Below, one piece after another: positions 7,301 to 16,044 of a DNA stretch of 37,508 bases. The translations under genes were made by a program, and so were the position numbers. The DNA is from Planktothrix paucivesiculata PCC 9631 (GTDB lineage: Bacteria; Cyanobacteriota; Cyanobacteriia; Cyanobacteriales; Microcoleaceae). Below the pieces are notes generated by a model that was not told the DNA's origin, did not search any database, and saw only the letters and a program-made list of their open reading frames with translations. The stretch covers positions 163,001-200,508 of the forward strand of contig NZ_LR735001.1 in NCBI RefSeq assembly GCF_900009265.2, read 5' to 3'. The stretch's first letter is position 1. Each line of letters opens with the position of its first letter.

Positions 7301-9207
7301 TACAAGTAATTCAAGAAAAAAATATTTTAGATGGACATAACAAAAATAATGTTTTAAGTGTGAGTATTAGTCCCGATGACCAACTGATTACTTCTGCGAG
7401 TATTGATAAAACTATTAAATTATGGACTCGCCAAGGGAAACTGATTAATACTTTAAAAGGACATCAAGATTCTGTTTGGTTTGTCACCTTTAGTCCCAAT
7501 AGTCAAATTATTGCTTCTGCCAGCAAGGATAAAACCATTAAACTTTGGAAAAAAGATGGCACATTCATCAGAACATTAAAGGGACATACCGATGAAGTGA
7601 AATGGATTGGTTTTAGTCCCGATGGTCAACAAATCGCCTCCGCAAGTCGAGATAAAACTGTTAAAATTTGGAGTTTAAATGGTAACTTAATTAAAACATT
7701 AAACGGCAGTAAAACACCTGCTCTCAGCGTTATTTTTAGTCCTGATAATCAACTTATTGCTTCCTCCAGTGAAGATGGTGTGATTCATATTTGGACTCGT
7801 CAGGGGGAAAAAATTAGAACAATTCAAGCCCATGCTAACCCGATTTGGAGCATTAGTTTTAGTCCCGATAGTCAAATGATTGCTTCAGCCAGTGATGATA
7901 AAACCGTAAAATTATGGAATCGAGAGGGTAAATTAATTAGAAAGTTAGAAGGATATCAACAAGCCGTTAATAGTGTGGATTTTAGTCGGGATGGTCGTTT
8001 AATTGCTACGGGAAGTATGGATGAAATGATTAAAATTTGGACAAAGGAAGGGGTGTTAATTTCTACCCTACAAGGACACAAAGATGGAATTAATCAAGTC
8101 AATTTTTCTAAACAAAAAGATATGTTAGTTTCTGCTAGTAAAGATGGCATTGTTAGGGTTTGGAGTTTACAAGCCTTACCTCAGATGATTGAACTCAAAG
8201 ATTATAAAATTTATAGTAGTAGTTTTTCCGGTAAAAATAGTAATTTAGTTGCTTCTCCCGGTCGAGATTTAAGAACTAATGATCATGTGGTTGTATTATG
8301 GAATTTAGAGGGAGAAGTTAAAAAAACCTTTAGGGGTCATAGTAATACCGTTAATAATGTTAGTTTTAGTCCTGATCAGACAATGATTGCATCTGCGAGT
8401 GATGATCAAACCGTAAAAGTTTGGAATTTAGAGGGTAAAGAAATCAATACTATTGTTCATCCCTCGGCTGTTTGGAGTGTGGTTTTTAGCCCTAATAATC
8501 AGTTAATTGCCACGGCAAGTAATGATCATAAAATTCGGATTTGGGGGATTGATGGAACCTTAAAACAGATTTTAGAGGGTCATACAAAACAAATTAATGA
8601 TTTAAGTTTTAGTGCCGATAGTCAAGTTTTAGCATCTGCTAGTAATGATCAAACTATTAAATTATGGGATATCACTCAAGGGCTTTTAATTGAGTCCCTA
8701 ACAGGGGCTAAAATTCGGTTTAGTTTTGTCAGTATTAGTCCCGATAATCAATTAATTGTAGCCACTAAAGATGGAGAATCAATCGCAATCTGGAAAAAGC
8801 AAAATTCTACCTGGAAACCCATAGAAACTTCCGTGGTTTTAGGAAAACATTTAAAACAAATTTATGAAGTTAATTTTAGTCCTAATAGTAAAATATTAGC
8901 TTCTGCTAGTGTCGATGGTACAATTAAACTCTGGGATATTAATGGAAGTTTAATTACGACTTTAAAGCCTAGTTTAGAACAAATTTTATCGGTCAATTTT
9001 AGTCCCGATGGCAAAACCTTAGTCGGGATTCAAAAAACAGAACCTAGTCGAATTGGAATCTGGTCAATTGACACAAATCAAGTGAATGAAAATACAAATA
9101 CTTTACTTAAAAAGGCTTGTGATCAGCTTTCTGATTATTTGGATACTAGCCCGAATGTAAGTAATATGAATCAAAAAATTTGTGATGAGTTTAATTCTCC
9201 TCCCTAA
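4366..9207 (+). CDS. STAND NTPase with TPR-like and double WD40 propeller regions
   Basis: A 1613-residue signal-transduction ATPase. Residues 1-150 look like an ATPase-like domain without a P-loop (FPLVLWVTDSLLQSL, LAPDFHSW). Residues 210-490 are helical and TPR-like. The STAND core follows with Walker A GQSGVGKSS (533-541) and Walker B VIIIFDQFEEFF (617-628). A hydrophobic segment near 897-917 probably anchors the protein in the membrane. From about residue 989 there are 14 WD40 repeats ending in (K/R)(L/I/V)W, enough for two seven-bladed propellers. In STAND proteins the sensor repeats hold the ATPase inactive until a ligand or partner binds. No separate effector domain is obvious, and the N-terminal domain may be the output. 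The low-GC gene stands alone, and its target is unknown. Confidence 0.9.
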   Translation: MKEKTEINQNSLKTLNRIFARFNNDFSLILAHCNYRIVREKVITQLQAEHPNLIKNIIVDAHETNLYNILVKAIEPEQNPPTALIISGLESNEQLEILIKIMNQMREEFRRRFHFPLVLWVTDSLLQSLIRLAPDFHSWSTAISFEISTEDLLQFIQQMTDQVSVKVLDSGAGIFLDNSSFDLELGSPLRLELESARQELQKRGEPLNIELEASLEFVLGRISDHSNQVSLQHYERSLQLWQQTNNLIRHSQLLFYVGFWWHSYGILHRFQKESAYHQAKTYYTQSIEGFKQADRWDLVAKFINALADILFGLKQWQELETVAKESIHYNRTYGYPFREARAYHFLAEVSLAQNSPSEAKNLAEKAQNLLIKTCSNHQAQTPEAQLILDWETSYHQGWYLFTLAQAYQQLNQSQEAINILEKAKARTKPHYDPDLYIKILQLLQDLYFQKGEYLISYEIKQKCREIEQQFRLIAFIGAGRLGHIQSITNPSLPPINHPQIINPEISASGRLSVVNWLCERIRRTDCRLTVIYGQSGVGKSSILQAGFIPELQKTTIETRYFIPVLLQVYTNFSREFSRALAKGIRDFKNIEFDSSLLQDQELILEQIRTLVNQNFWVIIIFDQFEEFFFACKDNEQRQTCYKFIKDCLDIPYVKIVLSLREDYLHYLLECTRQGYLESIGNNILDRNIISYINNFTRAEAKSVIQSLTERTQFVLEPALIEQLVEDLAEDFGEIRPIELQVVGSQLQAQNINTLEQYQKAGQKTKLVEDYLDEVIQDCGVSNKSLAELVLYLLTDENNTRPLKTRADLVRGIKEIANHFENINQNLDTVLKIFVLSGLVFLLPEIPAERYQLVHDYLVSLIRQNRSSVILEQLEIETQKRQQAEAKNKELRRFFARSAIIGGGVALLSTLALVGFLRISEVKNKQVNLALENTKYTALTTENNQLDALLTLVTAGKFLSNQTAKSAIEQETQSKLSIAVQVIQEKNILDGHNKNNVLSVSISPDDQLITSASIDKTIKLWTRQGKLINTLKGHQDSVWFVTFSPNSQIIASASKDKTIKLWKKDGTFIRTLKGHTDEVKWIGFSPDGQQIASASRDKTVKIWSLNGNLIKTLNGSKTPALSVIFSPDNQLIASSSEDGVIHIWTRQGEKIRTIQAHANPIWSISFSPDSQMIASASDDKTVKLWNREGKLIRKLEGYQQAVNSVDFSRDGRLIATGSMDEMIKIWTKEGVLISTLQGHKDGINQVNFSKQKDMLVSASKDGIVRVWSLQALPQMIELKDYKIYSSSFSGKNSNLVASPGRDLRTNDHVVVLWNLEGEVKKTFRGHSNTVNNVSFSPDQTMIASASDDQTVKVWNLEGKEINTIVHPSAVWSVVFSPNNQLIATASNDHKIRIWGIDGTLKQILEGHTKQINDLSFSADSQVLASASNDQTIKLWDITQGLLIESLTGAKIRFSFVSISPDNQLIVATKDGESIAIWKKQNSTWKPIETSVVLGKHLKQIYEVNFSPNSKILASASVDGTIKLWDINGSLITTLKPSLEQILSVNFSPDGKTLVGIQKTEPSRIGIWSIDTNQVNENTNTLLKKACDQLSDYLDTSPNVSNMNQKICDEFNSPP

Positions 9208-9223
9208 ACGACCCAGGAAGCCA

Positions 9224-10279
9224 TTATTCTAGGGGAACTAATAATAAACTTCCTTGAAACTCTTGGGATTGAGTGGGAGGATTAAACCGCCAATATTGTT
9301 GATATTGATTTAAAAAACTTTGACCAATAATGCCATCAATTTGTAATAAATCTAAAACGGGAGAGGATAAAATAACCGCCTCTAAATTATTTTGTTCATA
9401 ATCCTGAATCGTGACGGTTTCCAAAGGAGAAACTTCGGCATCTTCTAACCCACAAAAACCCTGAACTTTGATCGGTTGACGATTAGCATGATCGAGTTGC
9501 AGTTGATTTGCTAACTGTTTAGATATAAAAATGGTATCCGCACCCGTATCTAATAGAAACGTAAACGGCCCTTGACCATTAATTTTAACGGAGGTTAACA
9601 TCACCCCCAAACGACTTTCTAAGGGGATAGCTTTAGCCACAGATTCAGTCGGTAAAGCAGACGGATTGAGTAATTGTAATTGACTGGTTTGAGGATTTAA
9701 CTTAAGGTCAAAATTCCTTAAAAAATCCATCCCCAAAACTCCAGATAATTCCTCTGGAATTACGGTAGTAGAAAATTCCAAACCTCGCAATTCTTCAACT
9801 CGAACTTGATTAATAACTAAGGGGGGTAAATGGTGTAAAATCCCATTCATATTCGGACAATCATCCCCAGCTACCGCATAGTCTAATCCCTGATTCGGAA
9901 TCGGTTCTCCTTTTAACCCTAAATCCTGAACAATCGGTGTGGCAATCATCGTTGTTGATGCCCCCGTATCTAATAAAAACCTACCGGATTGTTCACCAAT
10001 CGAAAGCTCTAGGGTAAAAACTTGACTTCCTTCTAATTTTTGAAGGGGAATGGTTGCCTCACCGATGGTTTTAGGATGGGGTAAATTCAAACCTTCGAGT
10101 CTGACGATCGCATCTAAATAAAAAATACTCCATAAGATTGTAGTATTTGATTCCAAATTATCACGAACTAAAGGAAATTCTAAACTAGAAGAAACCGCCA
10201 GGGTTGGACAGGCTAAACCCTGAATAGATAGGGAACAAATTCCAACCAAAGTTACTATAAAAGGAGTTAAGCAGTTCAT
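9224..10279 (-). CDS. Exported protein with two retropepsin-like aspartic protease units
   Basis: The 351-residue protein starts with a hydrophobic signal-like segment (residues 5-25). It then carries two retropepsin-like halves in one chain: FLLDTGAS around D104 and FLLDTGAD around D244. Each is followed by a flap/closing motif, GVLGMDFL near 180 and GIIGQSFL near 316. Viral retropepsins dimerise from one-motif chains, and pepsins use two DTG motifs in one chain, so this could be an internally complete protease in the periplasm or lumen. Its ATG overlaps the yebC stop as ATGA, so it is translationally coupled to yebC. The substrate is unknown. Both catalytic aspartates are intact. Confidence 0.8.
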   Translation of the reverse strand: MNCLTPFIVTLVGICSLSIQGLACPTLAVSSSLEFPLVRDNLESNTTILWSIFYLDAIVRLEGLNLPHPKTIGEATIPLQKLEGSQVFTLELSIGEQSGRFLLDTGASTTMIATPIVQDLGLKGEPIPNQGLDYAVAGDDCPNMNGILHHLPPLVINQVRVEELRGLEFSTTVIPEELSGVLGMDFLRNFDLKLNPQTSQLQLLNPSALPTESVAKAIPLESRLGVMLTSVKINGQGPFTFLLDTGADTIFISKQLANQLQLDHANRQPIKVQGFCGLEDAEVSPLETVTIQDYEQNNLEAVILSSPVLDLLQIDGIIGQSFLNQYQQYWRFNPPTQSQEFQGSLLLVPLE

Positions 10280-11043
10280 TCGCTATAAAGAGCTTGATAA
10301 CAAGCATCAGATAGTTCAAAATTTGCCGTGACATTCTGTACGTCATCTAAATCATCTAAAATATTCATTAATTTCATGAGCGATCGCGCTTTTTCCAAAT
10401 CATCAACTTCAATAATATTATTAGGAATCCACCGCCATTCGGCTTCAACAACCCTAAATTTTTGCTCTTTTAAAACTTGACTTAACTGTTCTAAATTCCC
10501 GATATTGGTAAACACTTCCGCCCCATCCGTATCATTCACCGGAGTCAATTCATAGGATTCGGCTTCGGCTTCCACTAAGGCTTCTAGGAGTTTTTCCTCA
10601 TCAATAGGCCCCGCTAAGGTGACAACACCTTTCTGGTCAAACATCCAACTCACACAGCCCGTTTCCCCCAAGTTACCGCCATTTTTACTAAATGCCACTC
10701 GCAAATCCGCCGCCGTGCGGTTGCGGTTATCGCTGAGTGCTTCAATTAAAATCGCCACACCTCCCACCCCATAGCCTTCATAACGAATAAATTCTAACTC
10801 AGAAGCCCCCGATCCTAATTTGCCCGCCCCTTTCGCGATCGCCCGTTCAATATTATCATTCGGAATGGCCGCGGCTTTTGCCTTTTCAATCGCAGTTCGC
10901 AATTGAAAGTTTCCCGCCGGGTCGCCCCCTTGACGCGCCGCCACAATAATTTCCCGGGAAATCTTGGTGAACACTTTACCTTTAACCGCGTCCACTCTTG
11001 CTTTTTGGCGCTTAATATTCGCCCACTTACTATGTCCGGCCAT
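10276..11043 (-). CDS. yebC: YebC/PmpR-family translation factor
   Basis: The 255-residue protein begins with the family signature MAGHSKWANIKRQKA and continues with GGDPAGNFQLRTAIEKAK, the ATG-proximal RNA/ribosome-binding region. The acidic middle and C-terminal domains are present (IRYEGYGVGGVAILIEALSD; VDDLEKARSLMKLMNILDDL). Members were first described as transcriptional regulators. More recent work on bacterial and mitochondrial (TACO1) relatives links them to relief of ribosome stalling at proline-rich sequences. It is first in a two-gene minus-strand unit with the aspartic-protease-like gene, joined by a 4-nt overlap. Length matches the family. Confidence 0.96.
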   Translation of the reverse strand: MAGHSKWANIKRQKARVDAVKGKVFTKISREIIVAARQGGDPAGNFQLRTAIEKAKAAAIPNDNIERAIAKGAGKLGSGASELEFIRYEGYGVGGVAILIEALSDNRNRTAADLRVAFSKNGGNLGETGCVSWMFDQKGVVTLAGPIDEEKLLEALVEAEAESYELTPVNDTDGAEVFTNIGNLEQLSQVLKEQKFRVVEAEWRWIPNNIIEVDDLEKARSLMKLMNILDDLDDVQNVTANFELSDACYQALYSE

Positions 11044-11253
11044 ACTCCCACAAAATCACAGCAAAATATTATTCTAATTCAACAGATCCATTTTAATCAT
11101 CCCAAGTTTCCTAAAAAATACTTCTGAGTTATTTAAAATTAGATTCTCAAGCTTGTGCTAATTTTCTGAAATAACGCTTAAAATTATTATGAGCTATCTC
11201 CATGGGTGATCATTAATAAGGGCTCAAGCAAGACCTACCAAACTCCAGTCGTA

Positions 11254-11284
11254 TTGACGAGAGTGCATTATGCTTTTTCATATT
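11254..11284 (+). promoter_or_regulatory. Weak promoter candidate for the phosphorelay operon
   Basis: TTGACG (11254-11259) is followed 19 bp later by CATATT (11279-11284). The spacing is longer than ideal and the -10 matches only 4 of 6. It sits in the 274-bp divergent gap between yebC and the hybrid kinase, where no gene is visible. Confidence 0.2.
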
Positions 11285-11317
11285 TCGTAATATATCATTA
11301 TCGCTTCCCATTAGATC

Positions 11318-14203
11318 ATGAATAAACCCTTGTATCAACGCCTAGCAGAAACTATCAATGTAAGTGCTTTGCTTTTGATTTTTATTTTTCCCTTTGCTCT
11401 GGTTGTTTATCAACTGATCGCTGAAATTGATAGTAAAATTGATTTTGCCCAAAAAGAAAAACAAGGTTTAGCTTATAACTATCCTTTGAAAAATTTGCTG
11501 GTCGATATTATTAATCACCGCACCCAAGTTGATCAATATTTTAATGGGGATAAGTCTTTAGCATCAGAAATTATCACCCAAGGAGAAAAGATTGAAACGG
11601 CAATTCAAAACCTTGATACATTCGAGCGAGAGCTAACAAATGAACTAAAAGTTGGCTCCGAATGGATAGAAATTAAAACTTCTATCAAGGACGACTGGCA
11701 AAAATTACAAGAAGAAAAATTTAATTTGTCTCCGGCTAAAAGTTGGGAAGCTCATACAAAAATTATCAATGATATTTTAGCTTTAATTAATCATATTGGA
11801 GATGTTTCTAATCTAATTCTTGATCCCTCTTTAGATAGTTACTATTTAATGGATACAATTGTGAATCAACTGCCCTTAACCATAGAAAATACGGCTCAGG
11901 CTAAGGATTTAGGGGTCAGGATCACCACCCAAAAAAAGATGACCGATAGCGAACAGGCAAAGTTGTTGATTATTCAGAGTTTAATTGCACCGCCTTTAAA
12001 AGAAGTCCAAAGAGGGTTGCAAGTTTCCGCCAATACTAACCGCCAAATTCAGACCAAATTATCAACAAGTATCGATCAAAGCTTTGAGAATATCCAAAAA
12101 TTTATTAACTTACTCAACCAAGAAATTATTGATATTCAGAAAATCAACTTGTCCCCCCAAAAATATCAACAAGTAGCGGAAACCGCCCTAGAATCACAAC
12201 TAAAAATTTACGATACAGCCTTTCCTTTATTAGATAATTTATTAGAACAACGGATTAACCAGTTATTGAATAGAAAATATCAAATCATCGGGTTTGGATT
12301 GTTAGTATTAGGAGTGGTATTTTCTATTTTAATCGCCTTTGTAATTAACCGTCAAGAACGTCAAGTCTTTGAAAAAGAATTGCAATTGGCTGAAAAAAAA
12401 TATCGCAGCATTTTTGAAAATGCGATTAATGGGATTTTCCAAATTACCCCAACCGGTCAATATCTGAATGCAAATCCAGCGCTGGCTAACATTTACGGTT
12501 ATAACTCTCCAGAGGAATTAATCACTCATCTAACTTCAATTAAACAGCAACTTTTTTATGTAGACCCCAATCGTTGGAATCAATTGATTCAAATGATTCG
12601 CGATCACCGCAGCATTACCGACTTTGAATCTCAAGTTTATCGCCGAGACGGGAATATGATCTGGATCTCAGAAAATGTGCGAGCAATTTACGATGAAAAT
12701 GGTAATATTCTCTACTATGAAGGTACGGTCGAAGACATTACCGAATATAAACGGGCTGAACAAGAAATTTATGCCGCCAAAGAAGCCGCCGAAAATGCCA
12801 ACAAAGCTAAAAGCGAATTTCTAGCCAACATGAGTCACGAATTACGAACCCCCCTGAATGGCATTTTAGGTTACGCCCAAATTCTTAAACGTTCCCCAAA
12901 ATTAGAAGAACGCGAACAAAATAGTGTCGATATTATTTACCAGTGCGGTTCCCACCTTCTAACTTTAATTAACGATATTCTTGATTTATCGAAAATAGAA
13001 GCTCAGAAAATGGAACTCTACCCGACGGATTTTCATCTTCCGGCTTTTCTCCAAGCTGTGGCTGAAATTTGTCGGATTCGCGCCGCCCAAAAAAGTCTGC
13101 AATTTTCCTATCAACCCGATCCTGATTTACCCATTGCTATTCATGCGGATGAAAAACGCCTGCGACAAGTATTAATTAATTTGATTGGTAATGCGATTAA
13201 ATTTACGAAAACTGGAGAAGTTATTTTCAATGTTATTTTAATTGAAAAAACGGTTAATATTTCTAATAAAGTTAGTTACAAAATTCGCTTTGCGATTAAA
13301 GATACGGGGGTGGGGATTGACCCAGAAGAAATTGAAAGAATATTTTTACCCTTTGAACAAGTCGGGTCTCGGCGAATTCAAGCCGAAGGTACGGGTTTGG
13401 GACTGGCTATCAGTCAGAAAATTATTCACTTGATGGGTAGCAGCCTGCAAGTCACCAGTCAATTACAAATGGGTAGTATTTTTGGCTTTGATTTAGAGGT
13501 ATCAGAAGCTAATGATTGGGTGAATACCACTTCTAGGAATGACCATGGTAAAATCATTGGATTTCAAGGCAGTACCCAAAAAATTCTGGTAATTGATGAT
13601 CGTTGGGAAAACCGATCTGTGATTACTAATTTATTGACTCCTTTAGGATTTGAAGTCCTAGAATCAGTTAATGGTCAAGAAGGATTAAAAATGGCTATGG
13701 AGCTTCAGCCTAACTTAGTAATTACGGATTTAGTCATGCCAGAAATGGATGGATTTCAACTCATGAAAAATTGGAAAAATATTCCAGAAGTAAAAAATAT
13801 AAAAATTATCGTTTCTTCCGCCAGTGTGTTTGAAGAACATCAAAGTCAAAGCATACAGGCGGGGGCCGTGGATTTTTTACCCAAACCCGTACAAGCGGAA
13901 GACCTGTTAGAAAAGTTATCCGTACATCTGCAAATTCAGTGGATTTATCAAGCCGAATCAAGCTCGGTTTCAGGTACAAAGTCTACTTCTGCCCCCCTGG
14001 TTCTTCCCCCACCCGCAGCCTTAGATCAACTGTTTAACTTAGCGTTGCGAGGCAATTTGAAAGAGATCATCAAACAAACAGAAATTCTGGAAGAAACAGA
14101 TCCTAAATATTCACCCTTTGCATTAAAATTAAGACAATTAGCGAAGGAGTTTAAAGAGAAAAAAATCTTGGAAATTCTCAATCAATATAAAGAGGTTAAC
14201 TGA
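11318..14203 (+). CDS. Hybrid sensor histidine kinase (sensor-PAS-HisKA-HATPase-REC)
   Basis: This 961-residue membrane kinase heads a three-gene operon. A first membrane helix lies near residues 13-35, followed by a mostly helical extracytoplasmic sensor of about 285 residues and a second helix near 322-344. Then come a PAS domain (about 362-485, EGTVEDITEYKRAE at its end), the HisKA dimerisation domain with phospho-acceptor H507 in [12 protein letters not shown], and a HATPase domain with NLIGNAIKFT and GTGLGLAIS. A C-terminal receiver has D804 in ITDLVMPEMDG and a conserved Lys in FLPKP. A helical tail of about 75 residues ends the protein and resembles tails on other cyanobacterial hybrid kinases. 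Its stop overlaps the next ATG by one base (TGATG). The signal sensed is unknown. Confidence 0.93.
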   Translation: MNKPLYQRLAETINVSALLLIFIFPFALVVYQLIAEIDSKIDFAQKEKQGLAYNYPLKNLLVDIINHRTQVDQYFNGDKSLASEIITQGEKIETAIQNLDTFERELTNELKVGSEWIEIKTSIKDDWQKLQEEKFNLSPAKSWEAHTKIINDILALINHIGDVSNLILDPSLDSYYLMDTIVNQLPLTIENTAQAKDLGVRITTQKKMTDSEQAKLLIIQSLIAPPLKEVQRGLQVSANTNRQIQTKLSTSIDQSFENIQKFINLLNQEIIDIQKINLSPQKYQQVAETALESQLKIYDTAFPLLDNLLEQRINQLLNRKYQIIGFGLLVLGVVFSILIAFVINRQERQVFEKELQLAEKKYRSIFENAINGIFQITPTGQYLNANPALANIYGYNSPEELITHLTSIKQQLFYVDPNRWNQLIQMIRDHRSITDFESQVYRRDGNMIWISENVRAIYDENGNILYYEGTVEDITEYKRAEQEIYAAKEAAENANKAKSEFLANMSHELRTPLNGILGYAQILKRSPKLEEREQNSVDIIYQCGSHLLTLINDILDLSKIEAQKMELYPTDFHLPAFLQAVAEICRIRAAQKSLQFSYQPDPDLPIAIHADEKRLRQVLINLIGNAIKFTKTGEVIFNVILIEKTVNISNKVSYKIRFAIKDTGVGIDPEEIERIFLPFEQVGSRRIQAEGTGLGLAISQKIIHLMGSSLQVTSQLQMGSIFGFDLEVSEANDWVNTTSRNDHGKIIGFQGSTQKILVIDDRWENRSVITNLLTPLGFEVLESVNGQEGLKMAMELQPNLVITDLVMPEMDGFQLMKNWKNIPEVKNIKIIVSSASVFEEHQSQSIQAGAVDFLPKPVQAEDLLEKLSVHLQIQWIYQAESSSVSGTKSTSAPLVLPPPAALDQLFNLALRGNLKEIIKQTEILEETDPKYSPFALKLRQLAKEFKEKKILEILNQYKEVN

Positions 14204-16044
14204 TGAAAGATTTAATTCCAGAGTCCAGCACAATTCTGATCGTGGATGATGTCCCAGCTAATTTAGGCGTATTAACGGATGTTCTCAGCGAAGCAAACTT
14301 TCAGGTTTTGGTGGCTGAAGATGGAGAAAGCGCGCTACAAAAACTCGACTATGTAACTCCTGATTTAATTTTATTAGATGTGATGATGCCGGGAATCGAT
14401 GGATTTCAAACCTATGAAATCCTGAAACAAAATCCCTTAAATGCTCAAATTCCTGTTATTTTTATCACGGCTCTTTCCGAACCCAATTATGTGATCAAAG
14501 GCTTGGCTTTAGGGGCCGTTGATTATATTACTAAACCCTTTCAAAAAGAAGAAGTTTTAGCGAGAATTAAGACCCATTTAGAACTGCGACGTTTAACCAA
14601 AATCCTAGAGACAAAAAATCAGCATTTATCAGAAGAAATTTATGAACACGCCAAAGCCCGCGCCGACGTACAACGACTGAATCAAAAATTAGAAATCCGA
14701 GTAAAAGAACGAACCGTTGAACTGTCTAAAACCCTGGAAGACCTGCACAAAAGTCAGGATTTATTAGAATATAATGCCTTGCATGATTCCTTAACGGGTT
14801 TGCCGAATCGGGATTGGTTGATGCAGCGATTAAAATATTTAATTGCTACCAATTCCAGTTATTCAGTTTTGTTTTTGGACTTAGATCGCTTCAAAATTAT
14901 TAATGATAGTTTGGGACATTTAGCCGGGGATGAACTGTTAAAGTCTGTCGCCCAGCGAATACAAGAATATTTAACACCGTTTCAAACAGCAACCCGCATG
15001 GGGGGAGATGAATTTGTAATTTTAGTTGATACAGAAACACCCATTTCCCTAACTGAAAAACTCCTCGAACAGTTTAAGTTACCCTTTAATTTTAATGGCT
15101 ATGAAATGATTGTAGAAGCTAGTATCGGCATCACTTCGAGTACCATGGGTTATCAGGAACCGATGGATATTCTCAGAGATGTGAATATTGCTATGTATCG
15201 AGCCAAAAAGTTCGGGAGTGGTAGTTATCAAATTTTTAATCCGCAGATGCAAGCGGACACCATCGCCCGGCTGCAAATGGAACAGGACTTACGAAAAGCG
15301 ATTCCGCAACAGGAATTTTGCTTATATTATCAACCGATTGTTTCCCTCATAACCGGAAAAATTAAAGCGGTGGAAGCCTTAGTGCGTTGGAGACATAATC
15401 AAGGCATGATTGCCCCGGATCAATTTATTTCTGTGACTGAAGAAACCGGATTAATTAATCCTTTGGGTTGGTGGATTTTACGCGAAGCTTGTAGCCAGTT
15501 GAAATCTTGGCAAGAGCAATTTCCCGAGATCCTTTTAAAAATGAACGTTAATTTTTCCCCCGTCCAATTCCGGCAGGTGAATTTATTTGAACAGGTAGCA
15601 GAAATCTTAAAAGAAACGGGTATCTCTAAAAATACTTTAAGTATAGAAATTACGGAAAATTGTTTATTAAAAACACCAGACTCTAACTTTCAATTATTTA
15701 AAGAAATTGGTGTTAGTTTATGTCTGGATGATTTTTGTACCGGCTATTCTTCTATCAAAATGCTTAAAAATTTGCCTATTAATACCTTAAAAATTGACCG
15801 TTCTTTTGTACAGGATTTAATTAATCATCCTGATGATACAACCTTAATTGAAACCATTCTATTAGTAGGGAAAAGTTTAAATTTAGAAGTGAGTGCAGAA
15901 GGTGTAGAAACCCAAGAACAAGCAGAAATTTTATTAAAATTAGGTTGTATTTGGGCGCAAGGGTACTTGTTTTCTCGCCCATTAGACTATCAAGCGGCAA
16001 CTGAATTTATAATTAAAAATCAGGAAAACAATCATGAGCAATAA
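14203..16044 (+). CDS. REC-GGDEF-EAL c-di-GMP signalling enzyme
   Basis: The 613-residue cytoplasmic response regulator has a receiver domain (phospho-acceptor D59 in LILLDVMMPG), a coiled coil near 135-185, a diguanylate cyclase domain with intact MGGDEF, and an EAL phosphodiesterase domain. EAL residues look complete: EALVRW, DDFCTGYSS, KIDRSFV, EGVET and QGYLFSRPL. The RxxD product-inhibition site expected just before GGDEF is absent (TPFQTATR). The protein may therefore make or degrade c-di-GMP according to phosphorylation, with the balance not predictable from sequence. It overlaps the upstream kinase by 1 nt and the downstream kinase by 11 nt, which implies co-translation and a shared pathway. 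Confidence 0.94.
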   Translation: MKDLIPESSTILIVDDVPANLGVLTDVLSEANFQVLVAEDGESALQKLDYVTPDLILLDVMMPGIDGFQTYEILKQNPLNAQIPVIFITALSEPNYVIKGLALGAVDYITKPFQKEEVLARIKTHLELRRLTKILETKNQHLSEEIYEHAKARADVQRLNQKLEIRVKERTVELSKTLEDLHKSQDLLEYNALHDSLTGLPNRDWLMQRLKYLIATNSSYSVLFLDLDRFKIINDSLGHLAGDELLKSVAQRIQEYLTPFQTATRMGGDEFVILVDTETPISLTEKLLEQFKLPFNFNGYEMIVEASIGITSSTMGYQEPMDILRDVNIAMYRAKKFGSGSYQIFNPQMQADTIARLQMEQDLRKAIPQQEFCLYYQPIVSLITGKIKAVEALVRWRHNQGMIAPDQFISVTEETGLINPLGWWILREACSQLKSWQEQFPEILLKMNVNFSPVQFRQVNLFEQVAEILKETGISKNTLSIEITENCLLKTPDSNFQLFKEIGVSLCLDDFCTGYSSIKMLKNLPINTLKIDRSFVQDLINHPDDTTLIETILLVGKSLNLEVSAEGVETQEQAEILLKLGCIWAQGYLFSRPLDYQAATEFIIKNQENNHEQ

